A DNA stretch of 64,000 nt, taken from the NCBI GenBank assembly GCA_003569205.1, contig BGOK01000003.1, positions 1 to 64,000 of the forward strand. The letters are read 5' to 3'. Position 1 is the first letter of the stretch, and the number at the start of each line of letters is the position of its first letter. This document shows positions 43,074 through 52,976 of the stretch, piece after piece. The notes beneath the pieces are model-generated. The model was given only the letters and a program-made list of their open reading frames with translations. It was not told where the DNA came from and made no database searches. The DNA comes from Verrucomicrobiota bacterium. Its GTDB lineage: Bacteria; Verrucomicrobiota; Verrucomicrobiia; Opitutales; UBA953. A program made the position numbers and the translations under genes.

Positions 43074-43739
43074 ATGCATTTCCTTCGGCATATCCCCAAT
43101 CTCCTCACTGCGGCCCGGTTGCCGGCGGTCTTCCTGATAGCACTCTGGACCTCCTGGGCGGGGGTATGGGCTAGCGCCGCCTTGGCTTTGTTCATTCTGG
43201 CCGCGTTGACCGATATCTTTGATGGCTGGGTCGCCCGTAAACTCGGGGCGGTCTCGGACTTCGGCCGGTTGATGGACGCCTTGGTCGACAAAATCTTCAT
43301 CCTCGGTCTGCTCGTGGGTTTGATGGCTGCCGATTGCCTACCGGGTCGTCACGTGCTTGGGCCCGTGATCGGTGACTTGCCTGCCGCTGGCTACTTGAGC
43401 CCCTCCGACAGCGAACGCCTGCTGGCGGCCTTTGGGGTGGTGCTGATTCTCTGCCGCGAATTCCTTATCACGGGCCTGCGTCTCGTGGCAGCGGCCTCAG
43501 GACAGGTGCTCGAGGCTGAGGGGCTCGGTAAGATTAAGACCTTTCTACAAATCTTGGCCATCGGCCACCTCATCGGTCTACGTGCCTATGAGACGCATTG
43601 GAAGCTCTCCGCCCTCTGGCACGAGCGCTGGGAAGTGATTATCATGAGTCTCTTCTGGCTCTCGGTCGCGCTGACGGTTATCTCGGGTGCGAGTTATCTT
43701 ATCCGCCATCGCCGGCATCTGCCGGGCTTGTCCGGATGA
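43074..43739 (+). CDS. pgsA: CDP-diacylglycerol--glycerol-3-phosphate 3-phosphatidyltransferase
   Basis: CDP-alcohol phosphotransferase motif DIFDGWVARKLGAVSDFGRLMDALVDK. Confidence 0.9.
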   Translation: MHFLRHIPNLLTAARLPAVFLIALWTSWAGVWASAALALFILAALTDIFDGWVARKLGAVSDFGRLMDALVDKIFILGLLVGLMAADCLPGRHVLGPVIGDLPAAGYLSPSDSERLLAAFGVVLILCREFLITGLRLVAAASGQVLEAEGLGKIKTFLQILAIGHLIGLRAYETHWKLSALWHERWEVIIMSLFWLSVALTVISGASYLIRHRRHLPGLSG

Positions 43740-44209
43740 TGGTCAGCATCGCCACGCTGGGGCCGTTGGGCCGGTTGCGGGCGCCAGGCACATGGGGTTC
43801 CGCTGCGGGTTTACTCTGGTGGGCTTTGGTGGTGCGCCTCGCCCATGCCAAAGGCTGGCACCATGAGTTCATCTTCAACTCACTGGTCGTCTTGATGGCG
43901 ATTGTCATCTGCGGCGTTGCGGCACTCATGATCGGCAAGAAGGACCCGCAAGAAGTCATCCTCGATGAGTTTGCGGCCATGCCGCTGGTCTTCTTGTTCA
44001 ATCCCTATGTGTATAGCGGCAAGTCGTCCTTGCTCCTCATTCTGCTGGGGTTCCTGCTGTTCCGACTCTTCGATATCACGAAGCCCTTTGGCATTAAGGC
44101 GCTAGAGAAGTTACCCGGAGGCTTTGGCATCGTGCTCGATGACGTGATGGCTGCGATTTACGCGAACCTGGTCCTGCACGCCATTGCCTGGCTTTGGGTC
44201 ATCCTCTGA
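43736..44209 (+). CDS. pgpA: Phosphatidylglycerophosphatase A
   Basis: PGTWGSAAGL, DPQEVILDEFAAMPL, LFRLFDITKPFGI, DDVMAAIYANL; ATGA overlap with pgsA. Confidence 0.9.
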   Translation: MMVSIATLGPLGRLRAPGTWGSAAGLLWWALVVRLAHAKGWHHEFIFNSLVVLMAIVICGVAALMIGKKDPQEVILDEFAAMPLVFLFNPYVYSGKSSLLLILLGFLLFRLFDITKPFGIKALEKLPGGFGIVLDDVMAAIYANLVLHAIAWLWVIL

Positions 44210-45024
44210 TGGCCACACATTTCGCTCTAGCCGACACCGCGGTCGTCCGGGTCACTGGTGAGGACTCGGCAACTTTCCTTCAGGGGCAGTGCACGGCCGA
44301 CCTGCGCGGCGTAACGTCCGCCGATGCCTTATGGTTGAACCGCAAGGGCCGAGTGCTAGCCCACACGGTGGTGATCAAGGAAGCCGACGGCTCGTTCTTG
44401 CTCCTGGCCCCGCACTTGGCGGCAGAGGCACTGATCGCCGTGGTGACGGCCAACGTGATTGCGGACGACGTTGTCGCCACGGATGAATCTGCGAGTTGGC
44501 TTCGCTGGATGGCTTGGGGCGAACTTCCCGCGCTCGCTGGCGCGCGCGTTTTCGCGACGCAGCGCTACGGTGTTCCGGCTTGGGATGTGCTGACCCCCGC
44601 AAGTGTGGCCGCTCCAGGCGACGTCGTAGATCTCGCGGTATTAGAGTCGCTCCGCATCCACTCCGGTGTGCCGTCCGTGCCGGCCGATTGCGGCGCGAAT
44701 GAGTTTCCACAGGAGTGCGGCCTCGAGCCGTGGGTCAGTTACACGAAGGGCTGCTACCTCGGCCAGGAAGTCATGGCGCGGATTCAGTCCATGGGTTCCC
44801 TGCGTCGAATCCTGCGCCGCGTCGAATCGGTCGACGGCACACCTTTAGTGGCCGGCTCCGAGCTCTCGGTTGCGGGCAAGGTCGTCGGCAAGGTCCGTTC
44901 TGCGGCGGGCCCGCTTGGGCTGGCACTGGTTAACCTCGACCAGCCAGTGGGGACGGTTTGTGCGGCGGTGAGCGCCGGGGTGGTGCTGGGCGTGCCCGCG
45001 GCGTTGCCGTTCGCTAAGGCCTAA
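44209..45024 (+). CDS. ygfZ: YgfZ/GcvT-like folate-binding protein
   Basis: TFLQGQCTADLR, FPQECGLEPWVSYTKGCYLGQEVMARIQSMG (KGCYxGQE). Confidence 0.88.
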   Translation: MATHFALADTAVVRVTGEDSATFLQGQCTADLRGVTSADALWLNRKGRVLAHTVVIKEADGSFLLLAPHLAAEALIAVVTANVIADDVVATDESASWLRWMAWGELPALAGARVFATQRYGVPAWDVLTPASVAAPGDVVDLAVLESLRIHSGVPSVPADCGANEFPQECGLEPWVSYTKGCYLGQEVMARIQSMGSLRRILRRVESVDGTPLVAGSELSVAGKVVGKVRSAAGPLGLALVNLDQPVGTVCAAVSAGVVLGVPAALPFAKA

Positions 45025-45089
45025 GCGAGTGCCCGACCTCGTTCGGTTTCCGTTTGCGACTAAGCCTTGAGGCGTTTCATTAGAAGCCG

Positions 45090-46739
45090 ATGGCCTCGCA
45101 ATTCCATTATCAGGAACCCTTCCCGCTGGGACCCGATACGACCAAGTATCGTCTGGTCACCAAGGACTACGTCTCGGTTGCCGAGTTTGACGGGAAGCCA
45201 GTGCTCAAGGTCGCACCCGAAGGGCTCACGCTCTTGGCCAATCAAGCGTTCCACGATATTAATTTCTACCTGCGCTCGGAACACCTCCAACAGGTCGCCG
45301 CGATTCTCGCCGATGCCGAAGCCAGCGACAATGATCGGGCGGTCGCCTTGGCGATGCTCCGCAATGCGGAAGTCGCCGCCAAGGGCGTACTGCCTTTCTG
45401 TCAGGACACCGGCACCGCGGCTATCACCGCTAAAAAGGGCCAGCAGGTCTGGACTGGCGGCGATGATGCCGAGGCTCTGTCGTTCGGCGTCTATCAAGCC
45501 TACGCGCAGAACAACTTGCGCTACTCGCAGCTCGCACCGCTCGACCTCTACACGGAGAAAAACACGGGGACGAATTTGCCAGCGCAGGTCGACATCGCCG
45601 CCACCGGTGGGATGAAGTTTGAATTCCTTTTCGTCGCCAAGGGCGGCGGCTCGGCGAACAAGTGCTACCTCTACCAAGAGACCAAGGCCGTCCTAAATCC
45701 AAAGTCGCTCGTCGCCTTCTTAACCGAAAAGATGAAGAGCCTCGGCACCGCCGCGTGCCCGCCGTATCACCTCTCCTTCGTCATCGGCGGCACCTCCGCC
45801 GAGGCGACCATGAAGGCCGTCAAGCTAGCCTCCACGCATTACTACGACGCTTTGCCCACGCAGGGCAACGACCACGGTCAGGCCTTCCGCGATCTCGCCC
45901 TCGAGGCCGAACTCCTCAAGGTCGCGCACCAGCTCGGCATCGGCGCTCAGTTCGGTGGCAAGTGGTTCGCCCTCGACGTCCGCGTCGTCCGTCTCCCGCG
46001 TCACGGCGCGTCTTGCCCGATTGGCATGGCGGTCTCTTGCTCGGCCGACCGCAACGCCAAGGCTAAGATCGATGATCAGGATGGCGGCATCTGGATTGAG
46101 CAGCTTGAGGCCAACCCGGGTCAGTTCATTCCGGCCGAGGCGCGTAAGCATGCCGACGCCACCAAGGTCGTGAAGATCGACCTGAACCGTCCGATGGCGG
46201 AGATCCGCGCCGAGCTTTCCAAGCACCCCGTCACTACGCGTCTCGCGTTGACTGGCACCTTGGTCGTCGCCCGCGATATCGCCCACGCCAAGCTGCAGGA
46301 ACGACTCCAGCGCGGTGAAGGCCTCCCGGAATATTTCAAGCAGCACCCTGTCTACTACGCCGGTCCCGCGAAGACTCCGGTCGGTATGGCCTCGGGTTCA
46401 TTTGGTCCGACCACCGCAGGGCGTATGGATAGTTACGTCGAACTCTTCCAGGCTAATGGTGGCTCGCTCGTCATGATTGCCAAGGGCAACCGCGGTCAGG
46501 CCGTCACCGACGCCTGCAAGAAACACGGTGGTTTTTACCTCGGTTCCATCGGCGGCCCCGCCGCGATTCTCGCCCAGGAAAATATCCGCAAGGTCGAAGT
46601 CCTCGATTACCCTGAGCTCGGCATGGAGTCCGTCTGGAAGATTGAAGTCGTTGATTTCCCTGCGTTCATCTTGGTGGACGATAAGGGGAATGACTTCTTC
46701 TTGAACCTCCCGGCTGGTTGCGGCATCTGCGGTCCCTGA
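45090..46739 (+). CDS. Fumarate hydratase class I
   Basis: [77 protein letters not shown]. Confidence 0.92.
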   Translation: MASQFHYQEPFPLGPDTTKYRLVTKDYVSVAEFDGKPVLKVAPEGLTLLANQAFHDINFYLRSEHLQQVAAILADAEASDNDRAVALAMLRNAEVAAKGVLPFCQDTGTAAITAKKGQQVWTGGDDAEALSFGVYQAYAQNNLRYSQLAPLDLYTEKNTGTNLPAQVDIAATGGMKFEFLFVAKGGGSANKCYLYQETKAVLNPKSLVAFLTEKMKSLGTAACPPYHLSFVIGGTSAEATMKAVKLASTHYYDALPTQGNDHGQAFRDLALEAELLKVAHQLGIGAQFGGKWFALDVRVVRLPRHGASCPIGMAVSCSADRNAKAKIDDQDGGIWIEQLEANPGQFIPAEARKHADATKVVKIDLNRPMAEIRAELSKHPVTTRLALTGTLVVARDIAHAKLQERLQRGEGLPEYFKQHPVYYAGPAKTPVGMASGSFGPTTAGRMDSYVELFQANGGSLVMIAKGNRGQAVTDACKKHGGFYLGSIGGPAAILAQENIRKVEVLDYPELGMESVWKIEVVDFPAFILVDDKGNDFFLNLPAGCGICGP

Positions 46740-46819
46740 GTTTAGTCTGCCGTAAACGAAAAGATAATTATCCTCGGAAGGATTCTATCGTCAGCCCTAT
46801 CATAAGCAGCGCCTAAGGC

Positions 46820-47211
46820 TTACTTATCCCACTCGAGCGCACCGCGCTTCACTTCGTAAGCGAGGCCGAGGACGAGGGTGCCGAGGAAGACAGCCGTAGC
46901 CGCCGTGATGGCGATACCAGCAGCCAGGAATTCGCGATAAACCAGAGCCCAAGGCACCAAAAGACGACTTCGATGTCGAACAGGATGAACAACATCGCAG
47001 TGACGTAGAACTTCACCGCGAAGCGTGGGTGCGGCTTACCTTCCATCGGTAGGCCGCACTCATAGGCCTTATCTTTGATGTAGTTGCCCTTCGCACGCTG
47101 GCCGAAGAGGTGACTGGCGGCCAAGATGCCGGCGGGCAGCGCCAAGCCCATGAGGGCCTGAATCAGGACCGGCAGGTAAGTGGAGAGGGACTGGGCTTCG
47201 GCGAGGACCAT
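46820..47211 (-). CDS. nuoA: NADH-quinone oxidoreductase subunit A (frameshifted near 46960)
   Basis: YECGLPMEGKPHPRFAVKFYVTAMLFILFDIEVVF, then in the next frame LVPWALVYREFLAAGIAITAATAVFLGTLVLGLAYEVKRGALEWDK. Confidence 0.9.
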
Positions 47212-47225
47212 CGGAAGAAGACACG

Positions 47226-47259
47226 AAAAAGCCCTGACCGAGGGAGGCAAGGGCTTTTG
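47226..47259 (-). terminator. Rho-independent terminator after the DUF4340 gene
   Basis: Minus strand GCAAAAGCCCTTGCCTCCCTCGGTCAGGGCTTTTTCG. Confidence 0.8.
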
Positions 47260-47271
47260 CTCGTCGTCGCC

Positions 47272-48330
47272 TTATTTGGCCGGCGGCGGGGTCAAAACAG
47301 GGGCGTTTCCACCCGGCAAACTGAGGCCCTGGAAGTTGCCCAGTTGCGGAGCGCCGGGTTGGCCGGGGTTCTCCGCGGGCGGGGAGACGCGCCGTTTGAA
47401 TTCGGCGAGAGAGGCCGGGAGTTGCTCGGAGAGCCAAGGTTGGGAGAGGAACTCGGCCTTCGCGCCCATCACGTTCGAGACGTGCTTGGGGTCGGAGTGG
47501 CTGACGCGCGTGAAGAGCTTGGGTTGTTCGTTGGGGGCACTGGCGGGGCCCTTCGCGAAGACCGCCGTCACCGTGGCGCCGTCGAAGAGTTCGAGTTTAA
47601 CCGTCCAGAACTTGGCGAACGCGGCCGCGGCTTCCTTGTCGCCCTTGGCGGCGGCGTCGGAGGCACGCATGATCGCCAGCGCATTGACAATGTCTTCGAC
47701 GGTTGGACCTTCCTTACCGCCGAACGGCTTACCCTTTTCGGGGCGAGCGAACGACTGCTGTCCATCAGCCCAAGTGAATGAGATGGCTTTGATGTCTTCA
47801 GGCTTCCCGTTGAACAACACCGAGTCCATCCAGTTGGTCGGGTCGGCTTCAAGGTAGCCATTGAAGCTCGTGCGGATGGCGGACGTCTCGCCTTGGAGGC
47901 GCATCGAAAGGCCGGCTCCGTCGTCGGTTGGCTTACCAATCTCCGCCGCGAAGACCTTACCGTTTTCGCCCGTCATGCTGAGCGAGCTATCCGTCAGCCC
48001 AAGCTTTTCCAGTCGCTTGGGGTTGCTGGTGAGTACGCCGAGGTTCTCGGCTTTCTGTAAGGCGATCACCAAGGGGCGGAGGCGATTTTCGACATCCACC
48101 GGCAGGTTGAACTTTTCCTTCACGACCCAGGTGCCGTCGGCGGCTTTCTCCACCGTGGTCGACTTGCCGTTGGCCTTCAGCGTGAGGCTCTTCGGCTGGG
48201 CGAGGATTTCGGTGGCCACGAGCGGGCTCTTGGGGCCGCTGTCGGCGGTGTCCTGCGGCTTGAGGTTAAGCAGGGCGAGGGCACCGAGGCCTAGGACTAA
48301 GGTTCCGATGAGGAGGGACTTGTTACGCAT
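47272..48330 (-). CDS. DUF4340 domain protein (ABC/Gld-cluster associated)
   Basis: N-terminal TM, single copy downstream of the GldG-like gene. Confidence 0.75.
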   Translation of the reverse strand: MRNKSLLIGTLVLGLGALALLNLKPQDTADSGPKSPLVATEILAQPKSLTLKANGKSTTVEKAADGTWVVKEKFNLPVDVENRLRPLVIALQKAENLGVLTSNPKRLEKLGLTDSSLSMTGENGKVFAAEIGKPTDDGAGLSMRLQGETSAIRTSFNGYLEADPTNWMDSVLFNGKPEDIKAISFTWADGQQSFARPEKGKPFGGKEGPTVEDIVNALAIMRASDAAAKGDKEAAAAFAKFWTVKLELFDGATVTAVFAKGPASAPNEQPKLFTRVSHSDPKHVSNVMGAKAEFLSQPWLSEQLPASLAEFKRRVSPPAENPGQPGAPQLGNFQGLSLPGGNAPVLTPPPAK

Positions 48331-48333
48331 GGG

Positions 48334-50220
48334 TTAGGCGGCTTTACGGCGGCGGGAGAGGAAGTAGAGCAGGCCGAAGAGGCCAGCGAGGACCGGGCCG
48401 ACGAGGAGATTAACGACGGCCAGTTTGCGGCCGAGCGCATTCACGTCCTCGCTGAGGCCACGGCGAATCTGGCGGCGCTGCTCAGAGAGTTCGGTGGCTT
48501 CTTTCTGGAACTTATCGATCTCACGCTGCATCTCGGGCGTGATGACAAGGCCCTTGGAGAGGTCGCCCCCGCTACGGCGGGAGATTTCGTTCACCTTGTT
48601 GTTGGCCTCTTCGAGGCGCTTCTCGATTTCATCGAGCTTAGCCTGATACCGTGCTTGGGCGTTGCGTTCGAGGGCGACGACGCGGTTGAACGGGCGGATG
48701 GACGTGCCCTTGGAGCGCAGCGTCACGAGTTCATCAGAGCCACCGAGGGTCTCGAGCGAGCTCAACACGAACTTCAAGTTATCATTGAGTTCTTCCATGA
48801 CCATCTGGCCGTTCAGCTGGCGCTGGCGGACGGTGAAGGGGTCGAGCATGAAGTCGGAGTCCGCAACGACGAAGAGCCGACCAGGCTGCTTGGATTCCTT
48901 GAGGTGGTTAGGGCCCGCCTTAGGGGTCTTATCTTTCTCGTCCGCGGCGACGCCGTTGGGGAAGGCCGAGGTGAACGTGCCGGTGAACGAAGCGGCGAGG
49001 ATGCGGGGACGGCCATCGGCCTTAAAGCCCACCGCGACCTTCTCGAACGGACCCGCGTTGGCGATTTGCGTAGCGGCCGCGCCTGTGGTCGGTCCCTTGA
49101 GGGCGACGAGGACGTCCATCTTGAGGCGCTTTTCAGCACCGGAGATGAGCGTGATTTCGCCGGCCTCCATGAAGGCTAATTCACGTAGGTCGGAGGTGAG
49201 CGGAGACTCCTTGGACAAGGACTCGGCCCCGACGGAGAAGGCTGGTGGGTATTGCACGGGCTGGTTGCGTGAGCCGCGGATTGGCACGGAGCGCTGGCTG
49301 TCGCCAGCGACCGCGTCCATGTCGACATTCACTCCCCAGCCGCGGAGCAGGGCCGGGTCGGAGGAAGCGCCGAGCGCCATCGGAGCGACCATGAAGGGCA
49401 TGCCGCCTTGCTGGAACTTCTGGATGCGTGAGAGCGGATCGACGGCTGCGAAGACGGCGCCGCCATTCAGGAGGAATTGGTCGATCGCGTAGGCGAGCTT
49501 ATCGGAGAGATGGTGCGGGTGGATCAGCGCGACCACGGCCGTGCCCTTCGGGAGTTCCGTTGCCTGGTTGTTGACGGTGATGACTTCGAACGTCTGGCCG
49601 AGTTCGGCCATGAGCACATCGGCCGCACCCGGTTGTTGGTCGCCGCCTTGCGGGGCCGTGTTCGTGATCGCGAGCGTGCTGACGAGGGCGAGCTTGGGGC
49701 GCTCGAGGCGGGCCACGGAAGCGATTAACTTAGACAAGTCGTACTCCAGGAATTTCTCGCGCGCGGGGTCGAGGAAGGCAATCGCCTTGACCGTGTCAGC
49801 CTGCTGGGCCGTGAGGCCAAGGTAGGCTGCACCGTTCGGCGTATTCATCGCACCCAAGCTCTGGCGCTGGGCACGCTGCTCTTCCTTGGTGTCGGGCTTA
49901 GGGTCAGTGATCACTAGCTTTACCTTGCCCTTGGAGGCGGCGGCGTATTCGCGCAGCAACGTTTCGATACGGCGGGAATAGCTTTCGAGGTAGGGGCGCA
50001 GTTTGACGTCGGAGCGGCTGACGAAGAACTCCAGCGTCACGGGCTCATCGAGCTTACTGACGATGTGGCGCGAGCCGGGGGAGAGCGTGAACGTGTGGTC
50101 TTCCGTCAGGTCGACGCGCGTGCCGCCGAAGCGGTCACCGACGACGCCGACGATCAGGCTGACGAAGAAAGCCGCGGCCAGGATGGCGAGGGCGGCAAAG
50201 AAGGCTTGAGAGCGAGACAT
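48334..50220 (-). CDS. GldG-family ABC-type auxiliary transport protein
   Basis: DRFGGTRVDLTEDHTFTLSPGSRHIVSKLDEPVTLEFFVSR; C-terminal TM and RRRKAA. Confidence 0.88.
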   Translation of the reverse strand: MSRSQAFFAALAILAAAFFVSLIVGVVGDRFGGTRVDLTEDHTFTLSPGSRHIVSKLDEPVTLEFFVSRSDVKLRPYLESYSRRIETLLREYAAASKGKVKLVITDPKPDTKEEQRAQRQSLGAMNTPNGAAYLGLTAQQADTVKAIAFLDPAREKFLEYDLSKLIASVARLERPKLALVSTLAITNTAPQGGDQQPGAADVLMAELGQTFEVITVNNQATELPKGTAVVALIHPHHLSDKLAYAIDQFLLNGGAVFAAVDPLSRIQKFQQGGMPFMVAPMALGASSDPALLRGWGVNVDMDAVAGDSQRSVPIRGSRNQPVQYPPAFSVGAESLSKESPLTSDLRELAFMEAGEITLISGAEKRLKMDVLVALKGPTTGAAATQIANAGPFEKVAVGFKADGRPRILAASFTGTFTSAFPNGVAADEKDKTPKAGPNHLKESKQPGRLFVVADSDFMLDPFTVRQRQLNGQMVMEELNDNLKFVLSSLETLGGSDELVTLRSKGTSIRPFNRVVALERNAQARYQAKLDEIEKRLEEANNKVNEISRRSGGDLSKGLVITPEMQREIDKFQKEATELSEQRRQIRRGLSEDVNALGRKLAVVNLLVGPVLAGLFGLLYFLSRRRKAA

Positions 50221-50235
50221 GGTGGGGTTCTCCGA

Positions 50236-50997
50236 TTAGCGGCGTTCGACGATGAGGGTGCTGAGCCCGAGGCCTGCGAAGGCCACGGTCAAGAAATAGG
50301 CGGTGGGGCGCAGGTCGATAAGACCCAGCGTGAACGGTTCCAAGTTACGCCAGAGTCCGAGGCGCCGGATTTCGTCGACGGTCCCGGTGGCGAACGCGCC
50401 GGAGAGTAGTTCGTCAAAGACGCCGTAGCCGACGAGGACTAGAACGAAACAGGCGAGGAAGCCGGTGACAAACGCGATGACCTGGCTACGCGTGAGCGCG
50501 GAGGCGATGGCGGCGATGCCGAGGCAGGCGCCCGCGCAAAGGAAGGAGCCCACGTAGCCCGAGACGATTACGCCAACGTCGGGGTCACCGAGGTAGCAGA
50601 CCGTGAAGGCCATCGGCAGGGTGATGAGGAGCGCACTGCCCAAGAAGAGCCAGGCCGCGAAGAACTTACCGAGGGCGGCTTGCCAGACCGTGACTGGCCA
50701 AGTGAGGAGCAGTTCGAGCGTCCCTTGTCGACGTTCTTCGGCCCAGAGGCGCGCGCCTGCGGCGGGAGCGAGGAAGGCCCAGAGCCACGGATGGTAGAGG
50801 AAGAAGCGGTCGAGGCTGGCGACGCCGGCTTCGTAGATATTACCGATGAAGAAGGCCAAGGAGATGGCGAACGCGTTGAAGACCGCGAGGAAGACGTACG
50901 CCAGCGGCGTGCGGAAGTAGCCCGCGAATTCGCGACGTAGCACGGCCCAGAAGGCGGCGCCGGGACGCGGGGTAGGGGAGGCAGGTTGGTCGGACAT
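50236..50997 (-). CDS. ABC transporter permease (GldF-like)
   Basis: RREFAGYFRTPLAYVFLAVF, EERRQGTLELLLTWPVTVWQAALGKFFAAW. Confidence 0.88.
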   Translation of the reverse strand: MSDQPASPTPRPGAAFWAVLRREFAGYFRTPLAYVFLAVFNAFAISLAFFIGNIYEAGVASLDRFFLYHPWLWAFLAPAAGARLWAEERRQGTLELLLTWPVTVWQAALGKFFAAWLFLGSALLITLPMAFTVCYLGDPDVGVIVSGYVGSFLCAGACLGIAAIASALTRSQVIAFVTGFLACFVLVLVGYGVFDELLSGAFATGTVDEIRRLGLWRNLEPFTLGLIDLRPTAYFLTVAFAGLGLSTLIVERR

Positions 50998-51010
50998 GGT
51001 CGTAAGTGGA

Positions 51011-51715
51011 TTAGGCGGTGAGTTTGCGGAAGACCTGATTGAGGTCGGTGCCGCGTTGGAGGAAGCGTTCCTTGGATTCGTCGCAGCGAACCTCGCCTTG
51101 GGCGATGACGATCACGCGCGTGCAGAGTTCGTCGATCTCTTCGAGGATATGCGTCGAAACGATGACGGCCTTGCGGGCGGCCATGTCCTTGAGGATGCGG
51201 CGCACTTCGAACTTTTGGTTCGGGTCGAGGCCGTCGGTGGGTTCATCGAGGATGAGCACGGCTGGGTCGTGGATGACCGCTTGGGCGAAGCCCACGCGCA
51301 TGCGGTAACCCTTAGAGAGCGTATCCACGGATTGGCCAGCGACCTCTTCGAGGCGGCAGAGTTTGAGCGTGTCGGCCACGCGTTGGGCGGGGTCGGCGAG
51401 GCCGCGTAGTTCGGCGGCGAAGCGCAGGAATTCGCGGACGGTCATTTCGCCGTACGCCGGCGCGCCTTCGGGTGAGTAGCCGAGGTGGGCCTTGGCCGCC
51501 ACGGGGTTCTCGACGACATCGAAGCCCGCGACGACGGCCGTGCCGGCGTCGGGACGCAGGTAGCCGGTAAGCAACTTCATCGTCGTGGACTTGCCGGCAC
51601 CGTTGGGCCCGAGGAAGCCGACGACTTCGCCGCGATCGACGGAGAACGAAACGTTTTTGACGGCGCGAATGGCGCCGTAGGATTTTTGGAGTTGGGAGAC
51701 TTCGATGAGGGCCAT
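51011..51715 (-). CDS. ABC transporter ATP-binding protein (GldA-like)
   Basis: GPNGAGKSTTMKLLTGYLRPDAG, LSKGYRMRVGFAQAVIHDPAVLILDEPTDGLDP. Confidence 0.93.
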   Translation of the reverse strand: MALIEVSQLQKSYGAIRAVKNVSFSVDRGEVVGFLGPNGAGKSTTMKLLTGYLRPDAGTAVVAGFDVVENPVAAKAHLGYSPEGAPAYGEMTVREFLRFAAELRGLADPAQRVADTLKLCRLEEVAGQSVDTLSKGYRMRVGFAQAVIHDPAVLILDEPTDGLDPNQKFEVRRILKDMAARKAVIVSTHILEEIDELCTRVIVIAQGEVRCDESKERFLQRGTDLNQVFRKLTA

Positions 51716-51722
51716 GGGGAAA

Positions 51723-52856
51723 TTAGCGGGTTTGCGGGGTGCCTTGGGCGGCGAGGCGAATGTCCGCCGCCTGGAGTTTCTCGCTGATGCGGAGCAGGAG
51801 TTTTTGGTTAAACTCCAGTTGCTTAGCGGCGTTGGCTGGACGGAACCAATACATGAGGCGAATATTCACGGCCCACTCGCTGAACTCGGTCACGTGCACG
51901 AGGGGCGGGTGGCGCGAATCGAAGCCTTCGTGGTCCACGAGCGACTCGCGGATAATCGTGACCGCCTGCTGGATTTTCTCGGATGGCGTGTTGACCTCGA
52001 GGTGCACGAGGTCTTGGGCGCGGATGAAATCGCGGCGGGTGATGTTAACGATGGCACGGTTGGCGAGGTCGCCGTTCGGGATGGCTAGTTTTTGGCCGTC
52101 CAGGAGCTCGATGGTCGTGGAACGCAGGCCGAGGGCCTCGACCTTGCCTTCATGCGTTCCGGTGTTGATGAAGTCGCCGAGCGTGAAGGGCTGGTCGACG
52201 ATGAGCATGACGGCACCAAAGACGTTCTTGATGGTGTCTTGGGAGGCGAAGGCCAAGCCGACGACGGCGCCGGCGAGGAGGCCGAGAATCGCCTCGGAGG
52301 ACTTCGGGTCGATGATCGAGATGGCCTTGAACCCGCCGACAAGGATGACGGAGATTTTGATGACCGTGGAGATCATCGGGACGAGAACGTCGTCCAGCTT
52401 ATTGTCGGTTTCGTCGGCGACCTTCCGAGCCCAGGCGATGGGAATCTCCACGAGGTAGAAGACGGCAGTCGTGTGGGCCAAGGAAGTGAGGAAGATGGTG
52501 CTGACGGCCGCGAAATGGAGCCACTCACCGTGCGCGAGGTAGGGGGCGTTCTCCTTGATGATAATCAGGAGGGCGTAGGCGGGTAGGAGGGTCGGGAGCG
52601 CCTTGCCGACGGCGGCGATAGCGGCCTCAGCGATGGGGCTTTGCTCGAACTTAGTGGCAGCCCAGCCGAGGGCCTTCTTGGCGACCCAGCCGATGACGAA
52701 CGCCAAGGCGATGTAGCCCAGGTTGTGGAGGATGAGGTCCGTCCAGCTCGGGGGGATGTCCGGCTTTACGGCGTCGAGGTCACCAATGATATAGAACTTA
52801 TTGGCCGAGCTGACGGCGGCCGGAGCGGTCGCAGGGGCGACTTGAGCGAGGAACAT
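51723..52856 (-). CDS. Mechanosensitive ion channel, MscS family
   Basis: GLAFASQDTIKNVFGAVMLIVDQPFTLGDFINTGTHEGKVEALGLRSTTIELLDGQKLAIPNGDLA. Confidence 0.92.
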   Translation of the reverse strand: MFLAQVAPATAPAAVSSANKFYIIGDLDAVKPDIPPSWTDLILHNLGYIALAFVIGWVAKKALGWAATKFEQSPIAEAAIAAVGKALPTLLPAYALLIIIKENAPYLAHGEWLHFAAVSTIFLTSLAHTTAVFYLVEIPIAWARKVADETDNKLDDVLVPMISTVIKISVILVGGFKAISIIDPKSSEAILGLLAGAVVGLAFASQDTIKNVFGAVMLIVDQPFTLGDFINTGTHEGKVEALGLRSTTIELLDGQKLAIPNGDLANRAIVNITRRDFIRAQDLVHLEVNTPSEKIQQAVTIIRESLVDHEGFDSRHPPLVHVTEFSEWAVNIRLMYWFRPANAAKQLEFNQKLLLRISEKLQAADIRLAAQGTPQTR

Positions 52857-52976
52857 GGGAAAGGAGGGGAGGAGCGTTGTTTTATCTAGGCGGAAGAATC
52901 CGCCATTTCAAGCGTCAGTGACATCCCTATCCGCTTGATGCCCAGCCTGTGCCTTGCCACGCTGGCGACCAGAGGA

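Noticed and set aside
47272-51715. Evidence for gliding motility
   Set aside because: GldA/F/G-like ABC proteins occur widely in non-gliding bacteria; no other gliding or T9SS genes in the window.
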